Below are positions 23,292 to 34,500 of a stretch of 64,000 nt of DNA, one piece after another. The stretch's first letter is position 1. Each line of letters starts with the position of its first letter. Below the pieces are notes generated by a model. That model was not told the origin of the DNA and made no database searches. It saw nothing but the letters and a program-made list of their open reading frames with translations. Location of the stretch: positions 3,162,001 through 3,226,000 of the forward strand of contig NC_089241.1 in assembly GCF_000512585.2 (NCBI RefSeq). The letters are read 5' to 3'. The translations under genes were made by a program, and so were the position numbers. The stretch is from Kwoniella bestiolae CBS 10118 (taxonomy: Eukaryota > Basidiomycota > Tremellomycetes > Tremellales > Cryptococcaceae).

Positions 23292-24314
23292 ATGACCAAA
23301 AAAGAATCCGAGTCCATTCTCTCCTCCTTCCGTTCCACCTCAAGCCACGAACTGTGCCCAGGGGGAGCGGGGATAAAAAACCTTCCCGACCCGGATGAAT
23401 TTCCAGGAGTCAAGTTCATCCTTGAATCTATCAAATCACCTCGACTGATCGACCAGAATGGGCCGACTAGCAAGGGGTATATGCGGTATTACGAGAGAGA
23501 TCAATGTCATCTTTGGTGGTTCCAAAGATGGTTTAGCTGGGCACCATATTGGTTCACCTTTTTCTGGTATTGCTCTACAAAGGGAGACCGAGTAAGTTCA
23601 GTTGAATCCAGTACGTGTACTGCCAACCCGAGACAAGTGGCGGCAACGCTTAGTCTACTGTCTACCGGTGATAGGTATCGTGTACGCGAGACGAACTGTG
23701 CTTGGCATGGGTGAAAGCATTGAACGGCGCGAGATATCACCAATTACTTCACCATCACGCCCTCCCAAAGTGCGATCCGAAGATGAAGAGTACCCTGGAC
23801 GACCTCAAGGTAGTAGCAGACATGGTAAGTCAAGTGCCGTACAGCATATCATGGTACTCACCAGCACATGTAACGAGTAAGCTGATCCTCTTGTTTCACT
23901 TCACCCAGTGGCTTTCCCTCTTCAGTAAGTCGAAAACCCAGGTCTGGCCGGCTGTACATGCTGTAACTCACGTCGGCGCACACAGGAGAGATCGACTGGG
24001 CAATGGGAATCCTCCACCAAATGCAGATCGATCGAACCATGCCTCAAGCGTGGAAACACGCAAAAACCGGATGGAACGTCACAAAACTGTCAGATTGGAA
24101 CGATCACCTCACGTGCGTATCTACATCGAGAAATTTGACGGCCTGCTTCATTAATTGCGTCCGATATATCATCTATCTCGACGCGAAAGGGTACAATAAG
24201 GACTTCGAAGTGATCGCCAAGTCTATCGGATTTAGAGGTCACAAGGTCTGCGAAATACCTGGTCTCCCGGACAAAATCACGTACGACGACGATTTCGTGT
24301 TGACCAATAATTGA
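23292..24314 (+). CDS. Unknown-family protein, intact copy of the inverted pair
   Basis: Four exons (23292-23591, 23675-23824, 23909-23924, 23986-24314) give 795 nt and 264 aa in phase. The third exon is only 16 nt. The protein has no recognised domain. It has a Trp-rich segment (HLWWFQRWFSWAPYWFTFFW) that could be a membrane-associated helix, a His-rich segment (YHQLLHHHALPKCD), a segment with DWAMGILHQMQID, and the C-terminal LDAKGYNKDFEVIAKS followed by EIPGLPDKITYDDDF. The start at 23292 follows a pyrimidine-rich leader with a good context (GCACCATGACC). An in-frame ATG at 23076 would add about 70 residues, including a hydrophobic stretch, and cannot be excluded. It is probably a lineage-specific family. 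Confidence 0.55.
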
Positions 24315-24561
24315 GATCTGATAGAATATGAGATTTCGATAGATTCCTTGATATAGCTATATGTGTATGCCTGTTGATGTTGAACTTGAATATGTATGAA
24401 ATTTCATTATACTGTCCATGAAATACTATAAAAACACTATAAAAATCGGTATCATTACAATGCGTCGTTATAACTAATCCAATCATCCGTCCACTTTCCA
24501 CAACTCCTCACAAAATATGCTCTTTCGGACATTCCTGCTATTGCCATTTCCACCCATTCAC

Positions 24562-27500
24562 CTATGGCAGCCTCTCAGGCTCAGCCTCAGTACTAGCAGG
24601 CGCCGCACCAGGGGGCAACGGCGTCTTATCGTTCTCCTGGCGATTTATAGGCGACGCTACCTGACCTCCCGGTAAGCTCAACGTCGGAATAGCACTGGCA
24701 CTAGGTGGACCAAGTGGACTTGAGCCTAATCCCTCAGAGGCCCAGGCAGGTAAGACGGTACTTTCGGCGGTGGGGTACGAGTATGTCACGCCACTATTAG
24801 ACGATGCGGAGGTCAGAGAGGGTGATCCGGGTGGTATGTCGGTAGTGAGTGATAAGAGTTGTGGGTTGGTGGTATTTGAAGGAGAAGATGATTCATGGCT
24901 CGTTGGTGTTAGTTCTCTTGGATGCACAGAGGAAGGAGGTTGATGATCTGCTACGTAGTATGCCATACCGGCACTTCGCTTGTGGAAACCACATTTCTCG
25001 TAGAAGGCTATGGACCAGCGAGAGAGTCAGCAAATACGCTCTTGCAAAGATCATTGATATCGTCGAAGTGAAGGGGGAGAGCAATCGATACTCTTGGCGA
25101 TGAGAATGACGTTCACTCACGCATCTTAGGCTCCTTGCAATCCAAAATGACCTTGTAACAGCCCAATCCCACCGCCATGTCTCGAAGACCCAATACCAGC
25201 TTTAGGCCCAAACCTTTGCCCTGCATCGTATCTGAAACGACTATATCCTCGAGATGTCCAGAAGCACCACCATTATTGATGTGCTTTCTTTCCACTATCA
25301 ACGACCCGGATGCTACCAGCTGGTCATTCTCTTTATTCACCATTACCAAGATATAGTATGTCCCAGGACACGATTTGAAGTGTTGGAAGATTGCCGAGTA
25401 GACCGATGGGGCTAATGCTGGCGACTCTCGTAGGGTGTTCAGAAGTTGGAAGTGAGATCGAAGGAGATCGCTCGATGCCAATGGTCGTAGCTAATTCGTT
25501 GTACATCAGTACATGACGCGCTTCGCTAAGTAAAATGAAAACTCACGTGTATGTTTTCTGGTAAACCGACCATTATGCTCTGAGGTATATGTTTGGGATC
25601 AAACAATAAATCGAGCTTCTCATCTGGAGTGAACACACCCATTTCTACTGGATCAGCTTCAGCGAATTGAGATACTGCCAAAGGTTTGGCTGTGCCAGGT
25701 TCGTTGGTGGTAGGAGCAGCTTCTGAACCCGAATCGGATACAACCGGTGACGTCTTGATGTCATTTGAATCCTGGGTGGGCTGAGATATTTTGATCTTTG
25801 TCCTTGAGCTACCGGGTTGAGGTCCCTCATCCATCGGATGATGCGATAAAACGCCAGATCGAGAAAGCGCAGGTCCAGGTGGAAGTGCTGTGGGAGCTAC
25901 TACAGGTGAATCGACGCCGAAAAGTAGGTCTGAGAAGGTGATCAGGTCTTCCAAGACAGTGTCCTACGAACACTCGTCAGATATAATGAACTTCCAGAGA
26001 CTGAAGAACGCTCACCTTGCCCTGATGATGTTGTAGTAAAGATGTAGTATCAGTAGGCGTCTGCTCTTGACCAAACAAGACGGAGTCTGCATGTACTGTC
26101 AGCGATGACATCCCTGGCGTTTGTACGCTGTACTCACTGAAGACGACGGCCAGGTTCTTAGCATCCATCTTGTTTACTGCTGACTTGTGGTTCACTCGAC
26201 CCAGATGTTCGATCATAGCTTGGAAGGTTGTCTGGTGGATAGGCGGTAACCTTCTCAAACGTGCTCGAAGGGAGGAGAAGTTGCTTTCGATATGGGATTC
26301 CCTACTTTCGGTGTACTTCACTCTTTCAGGATGAGGTAAAGGGAAAACAGGTTCGGGAAGTTCTCTTAAATCTATATGAGGATTAGTTAATCGGCTTCGA
26401 CTTCTTCGAAGATGAAGATGAAGATGAGAAGGGCGATGCGCAGGTGAGAGCGAGGTGAAAGCAAGGAGAAACGAGGGACAGGTGGGGGGAAGGAGGCAAA
26501 TTCCGAACTGAGCAATACCCAGGCAGACTGCGCGAGACTCGAGCGATACATGGCCACAGATGACGCTTCCAACCAGTCAAAATGATGAGTAGAAACATCT
26601 TCGACTTACATTGTTTAAGCACGTTACCAATACTAGCCACATCGTCCTTCGGATCAAACACAAATTTCTCTTCATCCAATTCGATACCCTGAACCATCTT
26701 CTGTACACCGGCATGCCTTCCACTAACTCTGTATATACCTTCAAAGTACAAGCCTCTTTCATCTATCGCGGCAATTGCTTTTTCGAGGATGGTAGGTGGT
26801 CTGCCGTGATCTGAAGAGTCACCTCTGGTGAAATCGTAATCCGTAAGAGATACTCCGAAGATGAGGGATTTACATGGTCCGACGTAGAAGTTCTCGTATG
26901 GGATAGGTGCGATCGGTGGGGAGACGATTGATCGGAGTCTTGTGCGGAAGAGCATCACTATAATAGGAACGAGGCGTATCAGCGAAATATTCCATAGATT
27001 GACCTCACTTTGTCCAGCGCAGAGCGAGATGCAGATCAACATCTTGAATGTATAGACATGGCTCACTATCCTGTTCCAAATTGATACCATCAATAGCCTC
27101 CTTGGCGACTTCGGTAGCTTGAGCATTGGTAGCAGCCGTACCATGTACAGCGTCCATGTAACTCTCCAAAGCCAACCTCAACTTCTTACTCAACTCGTCA
27201 TTGAAAGTCTCCAAGCTAGTCATAGCGGACGCATGTAGCTTTTCTCTCCTCAGCCTCAATGATTCAAGGTGGAAAACGCCGGTTCGATAAGCTTTATCAG
27301 CTTCATCCGCTTCCCTCTTGACTTTGACGGCTCTCATGGCTGATAATGCTTTCTGGTTGCTGTTGCTGTTTGCTCCACTTGTTCCAGTACCTCTTCTCTG
27401 TAGACTTCCACTTCCACCTAAATCTCCATCTCCTCCGCCAACGATGATATAATCATCTTTATCCTTGTGGCTATCCTTGTCCTTATCTTTATCACCACCC

Positions 27501-28810
27501 AACTTCTGCATGAATGCCGAGAACCCTTTCTTGCTTTGTTGAGCTATATCGTTCAATACATCTTTACCCTTACTTTCCCCGCCTGATGCTGAGCCTGCTC
27601 GAAGTCGGTTGGCTTTCTTATCTTCTCGAGTTGAATGCAAAGGTTCAGGTTGAGAAAGAGCAGGATTGCTCATAGCTGGTAAGGGAGGGGTGGAAGTTGG
27701 TGGGGATATATATGATGGACCAGCAGGAACGGCAAATGGATGCTCGTGCAATGGCGTGCTGGCGGGAGAGGGAGGTGATGGGGTAGACAGAAGTCGTGCT
27801 TGCATTGCTATAGCATGTTCTTGACGTTTGTGGTCCTGTTGATTGCCATGCATCAGTTATGATCACTTTAACGCTGACATACGATGGACGTCGCAACATA
27901 CCTCTAGAGCTTGACATTTGTGGTAATATGTCTTCTTCAATTTAGGTAGTTGGGTTCGAGCATGATCATCGTACATCTGCACGTATAGAAACATTGGGAC
28001 GTTACCTTCTAGATCCCAATGTCCGACTGCGTAGACATAACACATACCTCGTTCGCAAGCTTCATATTATCCTTGAGCGCTCCTCTAATCCTACTTTGCT
28101 CATCCTGATATATTCCCAGATCGAAGTCAGCTGTTAGGAACAATGCATGGATGCATCTCAAGCACAGTCATATATAACTGACCTTGAGTTTGACAAGCTC
28201 TTTCATGACATCCTCTCGTAGAGCTCCCACCATGGCTTCTCTGGACTGGATCTCCCGCTGCGTATAATCCCTGACTTCCTGCCATGCTTTCCGAGCGGTC
28301 GTTTTGTTCTGCTTTCTATGATTCGTACTAGCGGTGACATGTCACAATCAGCTATGCAAAAGGGTATTAGCGCAGGAAGGCGTCGACCCACTCGTCATGC
28401 AAAGTATCAATCGCTACGCTCCTATCGTACAATCTAGTGAGGTTCTCTATATATTGTTCTTCAACTCGTATACGGTCTTGAAAGAATGATACGTAATGTT
28501 CGTCTTCTGAGATTTTGTGCTAGAGGGTATCGATAACATCAGTAAATGTCGTGTCATGTTCCTCTTGCAATTATGATCAACACCCCTGATATCCATGCTG
28601 TTTTGATCCCAATGGTGGTTATGGCATTCAAGCTTTCTGCGACTAATTGATGTTGTAGATTCCTCGACTCACCTTGAACTCCCTCAGAACATCAAACCCA
28701 GCTTCATACCTCTTCAAGCCATGACCGAGTCCATGTCCGGCGTTGTGCAAACTAGCATTAAGTGAGGTTGATGATCCTCCCAGATCACCCGATGGGTAAG
28801 CGTAAGCCAT
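24562..28810 (-). CDS. F-BAR/RhoGAP (Rgd1-like) fused in frame to glucosamine-6-phosphate N-acetyltransferase (Gna1)
   Basis: About twelve minus-strand exons encode roughly 1,060 aa. An F-BAR domain comes first (KISEDEHYVSFFQDRIRVEE, RKAWQEVRDYTQREIQSREA, LKKTYYHKCQALE), interrupted by a disordered insert of about 130 residues before it resumes at MRAVKVKREADEADKAY. RhoGAP follows, with the arginine finger in YFEGIYRVSGR and KMDAKNLAVVF. The exon 25963-25547 (139 codons) starts with the last RhoGAP helix (DTVLEDLITFSDLLFG), continues through a disordered linker and ends with the Gna1 N-terminus (DEKLDLLFDPKHIPQ). The next exons give the GNAT fold: ASSDLLRSHFQLLNTL, the acetyl-CoA loop DTMQGKGLGLKL and FYEKCGFHK. 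Junctions from 28519 to 24562 that I checked are in phase, except the acceptor of exon 3 (near 28320), which has two options. Gna1 makes GlcNAc-6-P for UDP-GlcNAc; Rgd1 proteins act on Rho3/Rho4. An internal ATG at 25642 could start free Gna1. Confidence 0.85.
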
Positions 28811-29694
28811 GTCGGTAACAGCTTCTCACCCTGTTGGATTCGAGATACAGTCGGTGGCAAGGTGATAAGGACGTATGATATGTGAGGCGAAGAGAGATAA
28901 AGGATGTAATGATGGATGTTGAAGCAGAGTGAGTGGGAATTGCGGGAGTGAGTGCGCATGAATACAACATGACATAACAACGTTTCCTAATCAGGGTCAA
29001 AGTGAAGGAAGGGGTGAAGATCCGGAATCAAATTGGGTAATAAAGGCACAGCTACAAGTAACTCAAATACATGATAACCACGCAGCTATCTCGGCATAAC
29101 ATCAGCTCATCCACGAGTCATCGATGCTTGTGCTGCGGACTTGACAGCAGGTGTTCATGAAGAACAGACCGACGAGACATCAGCGATGTATGGGGCTCGG
29201 ACACGATTTGCCACCCATGCGCAGCTATCTTGAGAGGTGACCGCGGCGTACACGGGCTCACAGACATGAGATGTAACTCAGTCAAGCGGCAGTCTTGGCG
29301 CCAGAGGTAGATATGCTGATAGCGATGTGTACCATTGCAGGTACATCATCGAGATGTTCGAGGTCAAGGCTCAACTTCAGCGGGTATCATCTATCTATGA
29401 CGTATGCGATCCATCCTTGACTCTCAGCATAAGACATAAGCCTACTTTGTCGCTGTGCAGACTGATTTCGCAAGCTCGACTTCGTCATCGAGTGATTTAA
29501 GACATCATACACATTCATTTCATCATCGCTCGACAGACGATACGACAATACAAGTTCTTCTCATACCATAAAAGTTGCTCTCGATTTTTCTCTTTTCTTC
29601 CTCGTTCTTTTCTTTCAAGCAGACATTCTTTTCTCATCACGGTCATTTCATTGTTCGACCTGGGTAAGTGATTCGAGTTACGCGGCGCAGAGGC
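28811..29694. other. Upstream region of the fusion gene, no gene seen
   Basis: 884 bp with only short open frames. Pyrimidine-rich sequence near 29560-29640 precedes a GTAAGT at 29664 on the plus strand and could belong to an unresolved transcript. No coding sequence is supported. Confidence 0.5.
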
Positions 29695-29931
29695 CTATTT
29701 ACCACCGCTCATCGCCTCGCTTTGATTTTCAGCAAAGTTACTACCGGCGGAGACATCGCCGATATCAGATTGCCAATCGGCAGCGGCGGAGCCTATACAC
29801 CAACCAACTCACACTGGTAAGCTACCTCCTCGTAATCTACACTCTGGTGACAAGGAGGGGACCGTGCAGAAGAAAGATGACTTACCAGCGACACCTTCAG
29901 AGGTGAATCCCATAGTTTCAAGAGAGGACAT
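29695..29931 (-). CDS. Very small ISG12/IFI6-like protein
   Basis: Two minus-strand exons (29931-29886 and 29792-29695) encode 47 aa in phase. The first exon ends GFTSEGVAG and the second continues AAADWQSDIGDVSAGSNFA. This follows the Gly/Ala pattern of the ISG12/IFI6 (6-16) family, in which a hydrophobic G-F-T-x-x-G-V-A-A-G-S-x-A-A-x-W-Q-S segment is conserved. The intron falls after the same G-x-x-A position, in the same phase, as in the members at 31 kb and 62 kb. Charged residues (Asp, Glu, Asn) replace several hydrophobic positions, so the copy may be diverging or non-functional. Upstream exons could exist. Members in animals are small mitochondrial or ER membrane proteins; fungal roles are unknown. 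Confidence 0.45.
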
Positions 29932-30721
29932 TTCGTATAAAAACGTTCGATAATATTGGTATTGGGGGGTTTAAAAGTTGTTACGGTTTTCTCGATTTGG
30001 TTGTTCGCCCTGGAAAGAGAGAAAAGAAAAAGGAAAGAGGAATTTCGATAACGAGAGCAGACTTGAACCCCTTTATATATCTTCATTGCGCTGAAGAATA
30101 TTTATATTGCTTACTTCAACTTTCCCATCCAGGTCTTATGACCTGGCTACAGATCTTGGTCGTCATTTTATAGATGGCGGCGAAGTGAGTCGAATTGCAT
30201 CTAATCTGACTATGGATTGTGTCTGGACTACCTCTTAAGTCAAGACTAAGTGGGAAAAAGTACTGGATCACCTCAAGTATCAACATATTCGTCAACGTTC
30301 GAGCCTACCAGCGCTCTTCTTCTGTCGCTCGACACAGGTTTCAATAAGGAAAACAACGACGCTCGCAGGCAGTCTGATGCGATTCCTTTCCTCCACTTCT
30401 CCTTTAACATACCATTGGCCAAGCTCGTTTCGCAATATACTAAGACAAGTCTGGATCTGATGTCGACCTCTACGAGAACAGAAGTCAATCTGACATCGAG
30501 AGCAGTCCTATGTTGATGAGAAGTTATTTTCACACACGATACGGCGTTTGGACACTTCCAGTCAATCGAAGACCTGTCCCGATCTCTTGTCTCAAGTGAG
30601 ATCGTTCGCTCCTACTGCACCCAGCCCTCCTCAGCTCGGCAGTCGTGAGAAGAAAGCTCAGGTCCAGAATCAGGTCTGAGATCCTTGTTCGTCGCCACTC
30701 AAGGCGCATGGAGGGTCATCC
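29932..30721. other. Unresolved region with coding-like fragments
   Basis: On the plus strand around 30430-30600 one frame reads SGSDVDLYENRSQSDIESS, and another frame nearby gives a Ser/Pro-rich stretch ending near 30680. These look more like exons than noise, but I cannot join them to a start codon with valid splice sites. A minus-strand frame at 30273-30533 is less convincing. Confidence 0.3.
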
Positions 30722-31375
30722 CTTATTCCTTCTTCTGAGCAACCTTATCATGAAACAAATTCGCACCCGCCCCAAGCGCGGCAGTACCTTGCACGACCCC
30801 ATAAACAGCAGCTACACCTTATCCCCCCCATCGCAGCATGTTGTAAAAAGGCGAACAGTCCTCCAGCTGCTACAGCCCCTCCGGCAGCTTGAGCCCCAGC
30901 TGCGATCGAGCCTATACCCTCCGTTGAATGAGCCACTTGTGGGTTTGTGCATGGAGAGACAGAGAGAGAGGCACAAGCTCACCAGCAGCTGGACCCAGGG
31001 CTGTGAATCCCAATGCACCCAATAGAGGAGTAGCAACCAGGGCAGGAGCGGCTATGACTAATCTCGTGATACCGAAAAACGCTACTTTACCTACATTCTT
31101 CTATACCCATTGCTTCGCTCCTTCTGTATCTTCATCTAGCTGCCGGGGCTCCTAAGATACATTGTGCCCCTCAGCATCACCATCGGGTCCTTGTGGGCCA
31201 GTAGAGGTCGCTTATCCTCTGTGGGTTCGACGATCAATGTGGAATCTACCAGCGGCGGGGTCGAAGGCGATCGGACATCATGTGGCAAGCATGTCGCATC
31301 GGCGTTGGTATCGAGAATATCGTGATCCGCCCGGGGTACGATTATGGTGGCAGTCATTGTTGTCTTACTGTTCAT
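30722..31375 (-). pseudogene. ISG12/IFI6-like gene, apparently frame-shifted
   Basis: A first segment (31375 downward) encodes a Thr/Asp/Pro-rich stretch. A GTGATG donor after KDPM could splice in phase to NVGKVAFFGITRLVIAAPAL, which continues to LLGALGFTALGPAAG. The next intron (GTGAGC donor) falls after GPAA in phase 1, exactly as in the 62-kb member. The following exon has IGSIAAGAQAAGGAVAAGG then FAFLQHAAMGG. After a run of seven G the expected continuation (VAAVYGVVQGTAALGAGANL) is found only in another frame, behind a TAA. In the open frame the product ends with an unrelated Cys/Trp-rich tail at 30748. This suggests a slipped G-run or point damage. Sequence error or a real altered C-terminus are alternatives. 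Confidence 0.5.
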
Positions 31376-31467
31376 TTCAGTCGATGTTATTACATTCTCA
31401 GAAGAGGTTCAACCTGTAGCAGCCCGTTTCCATAAATATTTAGAGGATATAAACAGGCGAAGATTCC

Positions 31468-31585
31468 ATCTACGGCCATAGAACCCAGAAAATGCCGCAT
31501 CCCGTCCGCTCTGCGAAGCCATCCTGGGTATCGCTCGGTTAGTACCAAGGTGGGGGACCACTTGGGAATCCCGGGTGCTGTAGTT
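31468..31585 (+). rRNA. 5S ribosomal RNA
   Basis: The stretch has the full 5S pattern. It starts ATCTACGGCCATAGAACCCA, contains the conserved GCATCCCGTCCGCTCTGCGA, then GGTTAGTACCAAGGTGGGGG and GACCACTTGGGAATCCCGGG, and ends GTGCTGTAGT before a T-run. The ends pair (CTACGGC with GCTGTAG) and the CCCAG/CTGGG helix is intact. Length is about 118 nt, normal for fungal 5S. Dispersed single 5S genes are common in Tremellomycetes and other fungi. The ends are placed to within one or two bases. It lies between the broken ISG12-like gene and a long gene-poor stretch. A TATA-like GGATATAAAC sits about 20 bp upstream. Confidence 0.93.
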
Positions 31586-31588
31586 TTT
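31584..31588 (+). terminator. RNA polymerase III T-run terminator of the 5S gene
   Basis: Five consecutive T follow the GCTGTAG end of the 5S gene, the usual polymerase III stop signal. Confidence 0.8.
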
Positions 31589-34500
31589 ATTCATCTTTGA
31601 AGCTCATTTCTTTTTAGCTGTTTGACGGACTACTGAGACATACTTGCGATCTTCGGCTCGTTCGATGTCACGACGCATCGCCAGATTGGCCTTTTTGCCC
31701 ACTCAGAAACGTTGGAAGTAGCTGTCTGCGATGTCTGATCACGGCATAGATTTATCGCGTTCAATGCGAAATGCGATTCTGCACCGCCGTGACACATCAA
31801 GAGCTATCGCAGTCGCCATATCATTGCATTGCTCCTTGTGTGCATTCACTAGGTGACTGACCTGATCGCACCACATCAAGAACGACTTATATGGCACGGT
31901 GCCAAAAGGAGGAGGTTCCCGTAATAGACGTTCCTAAATTTCCTAACTACGCCTTTTAGGCATTTCTTTCTGAACTACCAAACCATTTGGACTGATCGAT
32001 CTAACCGTATCGTCCCGTCTGTACCACCAAGATCTCCATTCCAAGTATACCCTATACTCGATGACGAGATGCAGTATCGATGTGACTCGTTGGCGGCCCA
32101 GAGGCGTTTGGTTTGACAATTTGCCTTTTGTTCGTTTTTTGGGAGAGACAAAGCCACCACAGCCTCAAACACATCTCACTCTGGATGGATCATGAGTCGG
32201 AAGTAACCTTGATTTTATGAGTCTCGAAATGCAAAGACCAGGTAACACTGTCGGTGAGTCCATCCGATGGATGTTCCCACCAAGACGGACTGCCGAGAGG
32301 TCAAGATGTACTCGAATAGTCGTAAGAGGCGATTACGCAATCAGACTGACAGATTGTCACCCTCAAAAAAGTTAGCATCGCTCTAAATCCAGACTATCAC
32401 GGCAAGCTCCGCATGTAATCGTAATCGCCCACGGAGGGGTTCACGCTATCGACTGCGGGTGAAGCTACATCACGGTATAGTAGTAGATCTTAGTGCTTCT
32501 CCCCGCACCACCGCTGTGGCGTAGCCCTGCTTCAACGACGGGGTTTTACGAAATACAGAGGCTTAGCTTTTTGTTCTCCTATTGTGAATTCAGGTTTATA
32601 CGGAGTGGGGGTCTCCGAACAAGAAACATCAACTGCCTTGGTGATCCTTGACGCACCACAATGACCCTTCGCGATAATTGATGGTGCATGCCGTGCATAT
32701 CGCACAGATGGTACGCTGATCTGTGTATCTGCGTATGACCAAAACATCGAACAATAATAGACTGGCCAGCACAGTCAAAACGCCTCCTGATGATCGTGGT
32801 TCCCAGAAAGGACGCCTCAATCCGTGCCGAGTAAAGCAAGAAGATGTGGCGCCAAGGACCAAGTTACAGGTAACACAATCTGGCTGTTGCCAAGTTGAAG
32901 TTGCTTGTGGGTAGGTAGAATCCGTTGATGAACCACTCCAAAACCAAAGAACTGGGTTCGAGCATACAACGCCACTTGTGTAATCAATCTCAGGGACTGG
33001 GGTCAGCCAAAAACAAGGTTAAACGTTTAAAGAGAAAAAAGCCACATGAACTGAGATGAACTAGGGGAGGGACGAGATAGGTTAGGCTAAAAGGGAAGTA
33101 AGGGCATGAAGACCGAGGCTTTTCTCTTGTAGGGATTCATGCAAAATAGACTTTTTAATTCATTTCTTTTTCCTCCGCGAACGCAAGGTAAAGCCGGCGC
33201 ATATCTCGAGACTTCATTGTTGGTACCAAGAATAGCCAATTTAGCGTGTGCTCACCACACCTTATATCACCCTGAACAGAATACCCAGTTCAACACAGTG
33301 CGTATGGGAACGGTTCCCTCGCCAAGGTGAAGACAGATGTCTTATGTCTCACCGGCGGAGGCGGTCGTGCTTGTCTCGAAGGATGTGGATCAACAACCCG
33401 TAAGAGGCAGAAAACTGCACGACCATTCGAACGTGATGAAAGCTTGTTTGTTTAAACCCTGCGCTAACCAGATTCTCTGGAGACAACTCTGATTTCTCAG
33501 GGAAAACGACCCAACACCACCTACCTCCACAATTCATTTGCCTATACGGAGAAGACCTTAAACTTGTGCACATCACCTCATAGCGCAGAAGAGGGTGAGA
33601 AGTGATGTGATGTGATCAGTTTAGTAAACGGTTTGTTCCAAGGTACAGATGGTACCACCGTACGATCCCATTGGAGTGTTAGCGTCAAATCTTACTTTGA
33701 CTCTGGCTCCTGTCTCCCTCAATTGCTCTGCGTCACAAGAAACACCAAGAATCAAGAACATCCTCAAGATGACTTGACAACTCTGTGAATGGTGTTTCTC
33801 ATTTGGCTCTGACATATGCCTCTGATACCCAGAATTGACAGTTCCTTCTCCTCTCCGTCATCAAGAACGCCTCACATTCAATCTTCCTTCGGACCTATTC
33901 CTGCATCTACCATTACAGCACATTCGGTACTCGTCTCTCATTGTACGAGTGCTTCAAGGTCTAGCCCCTATCGTGTGCAGTTCCAAATATCACAACCTCG
34001 ACAAACTCAAACTGAATAGAAAGGTTGAATCTACCTGTTGTTGTATGACTCTCCTCCAACTCGGACTCAATCCAACTCGCTCTTCAAGTTACCTACCCGC
34101 CTCCTCTTGTTAGAAAAGCGATTGCTACCGAATAATCAAACAGCTCAATTATAATATCATCAGACAGTTGGACTTGTTGCTCGTCCCCTCCCCTTCCCAA
34201 TTGTTTGGTCAACTGTTCGTTTTCCCCTTTTGGATTCTCGGATACTCGACAAAGTACCTACTCCCACCACCCAATACAGACAAAAGCAGAGGATCAACAA
34301 GTATCACCTTTGCCATCGTCTGAATTACAATCAAAAGTCCATCCCCACACCACAACGGTAATAACATCAATCGCTATCTATCTACATCAAGTAATCATAC
34401 GTATACTACTTTGGCCGGGCCAAATTGAAATCATCCCATAGACGATCTTAGTAAACGATCTGACGATAACAACGATAAGATATCGGATCAAGGATAAAGG

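Noticed and set aside
26383..27144. 253-aa minus-strand frame crossing two introns of the fusion gene
   Set aside because: It mixes a true RhoGAP exon with two introns. The correct junction (donor GTGAGC at 27066, acceptor at 26958) gives the family sequence in phase.
34205..34441. 78-aa frame upstream of the kinase gene
   Set aside because: It lies in the promoter and has no protein-like features. A TATA box follows it.
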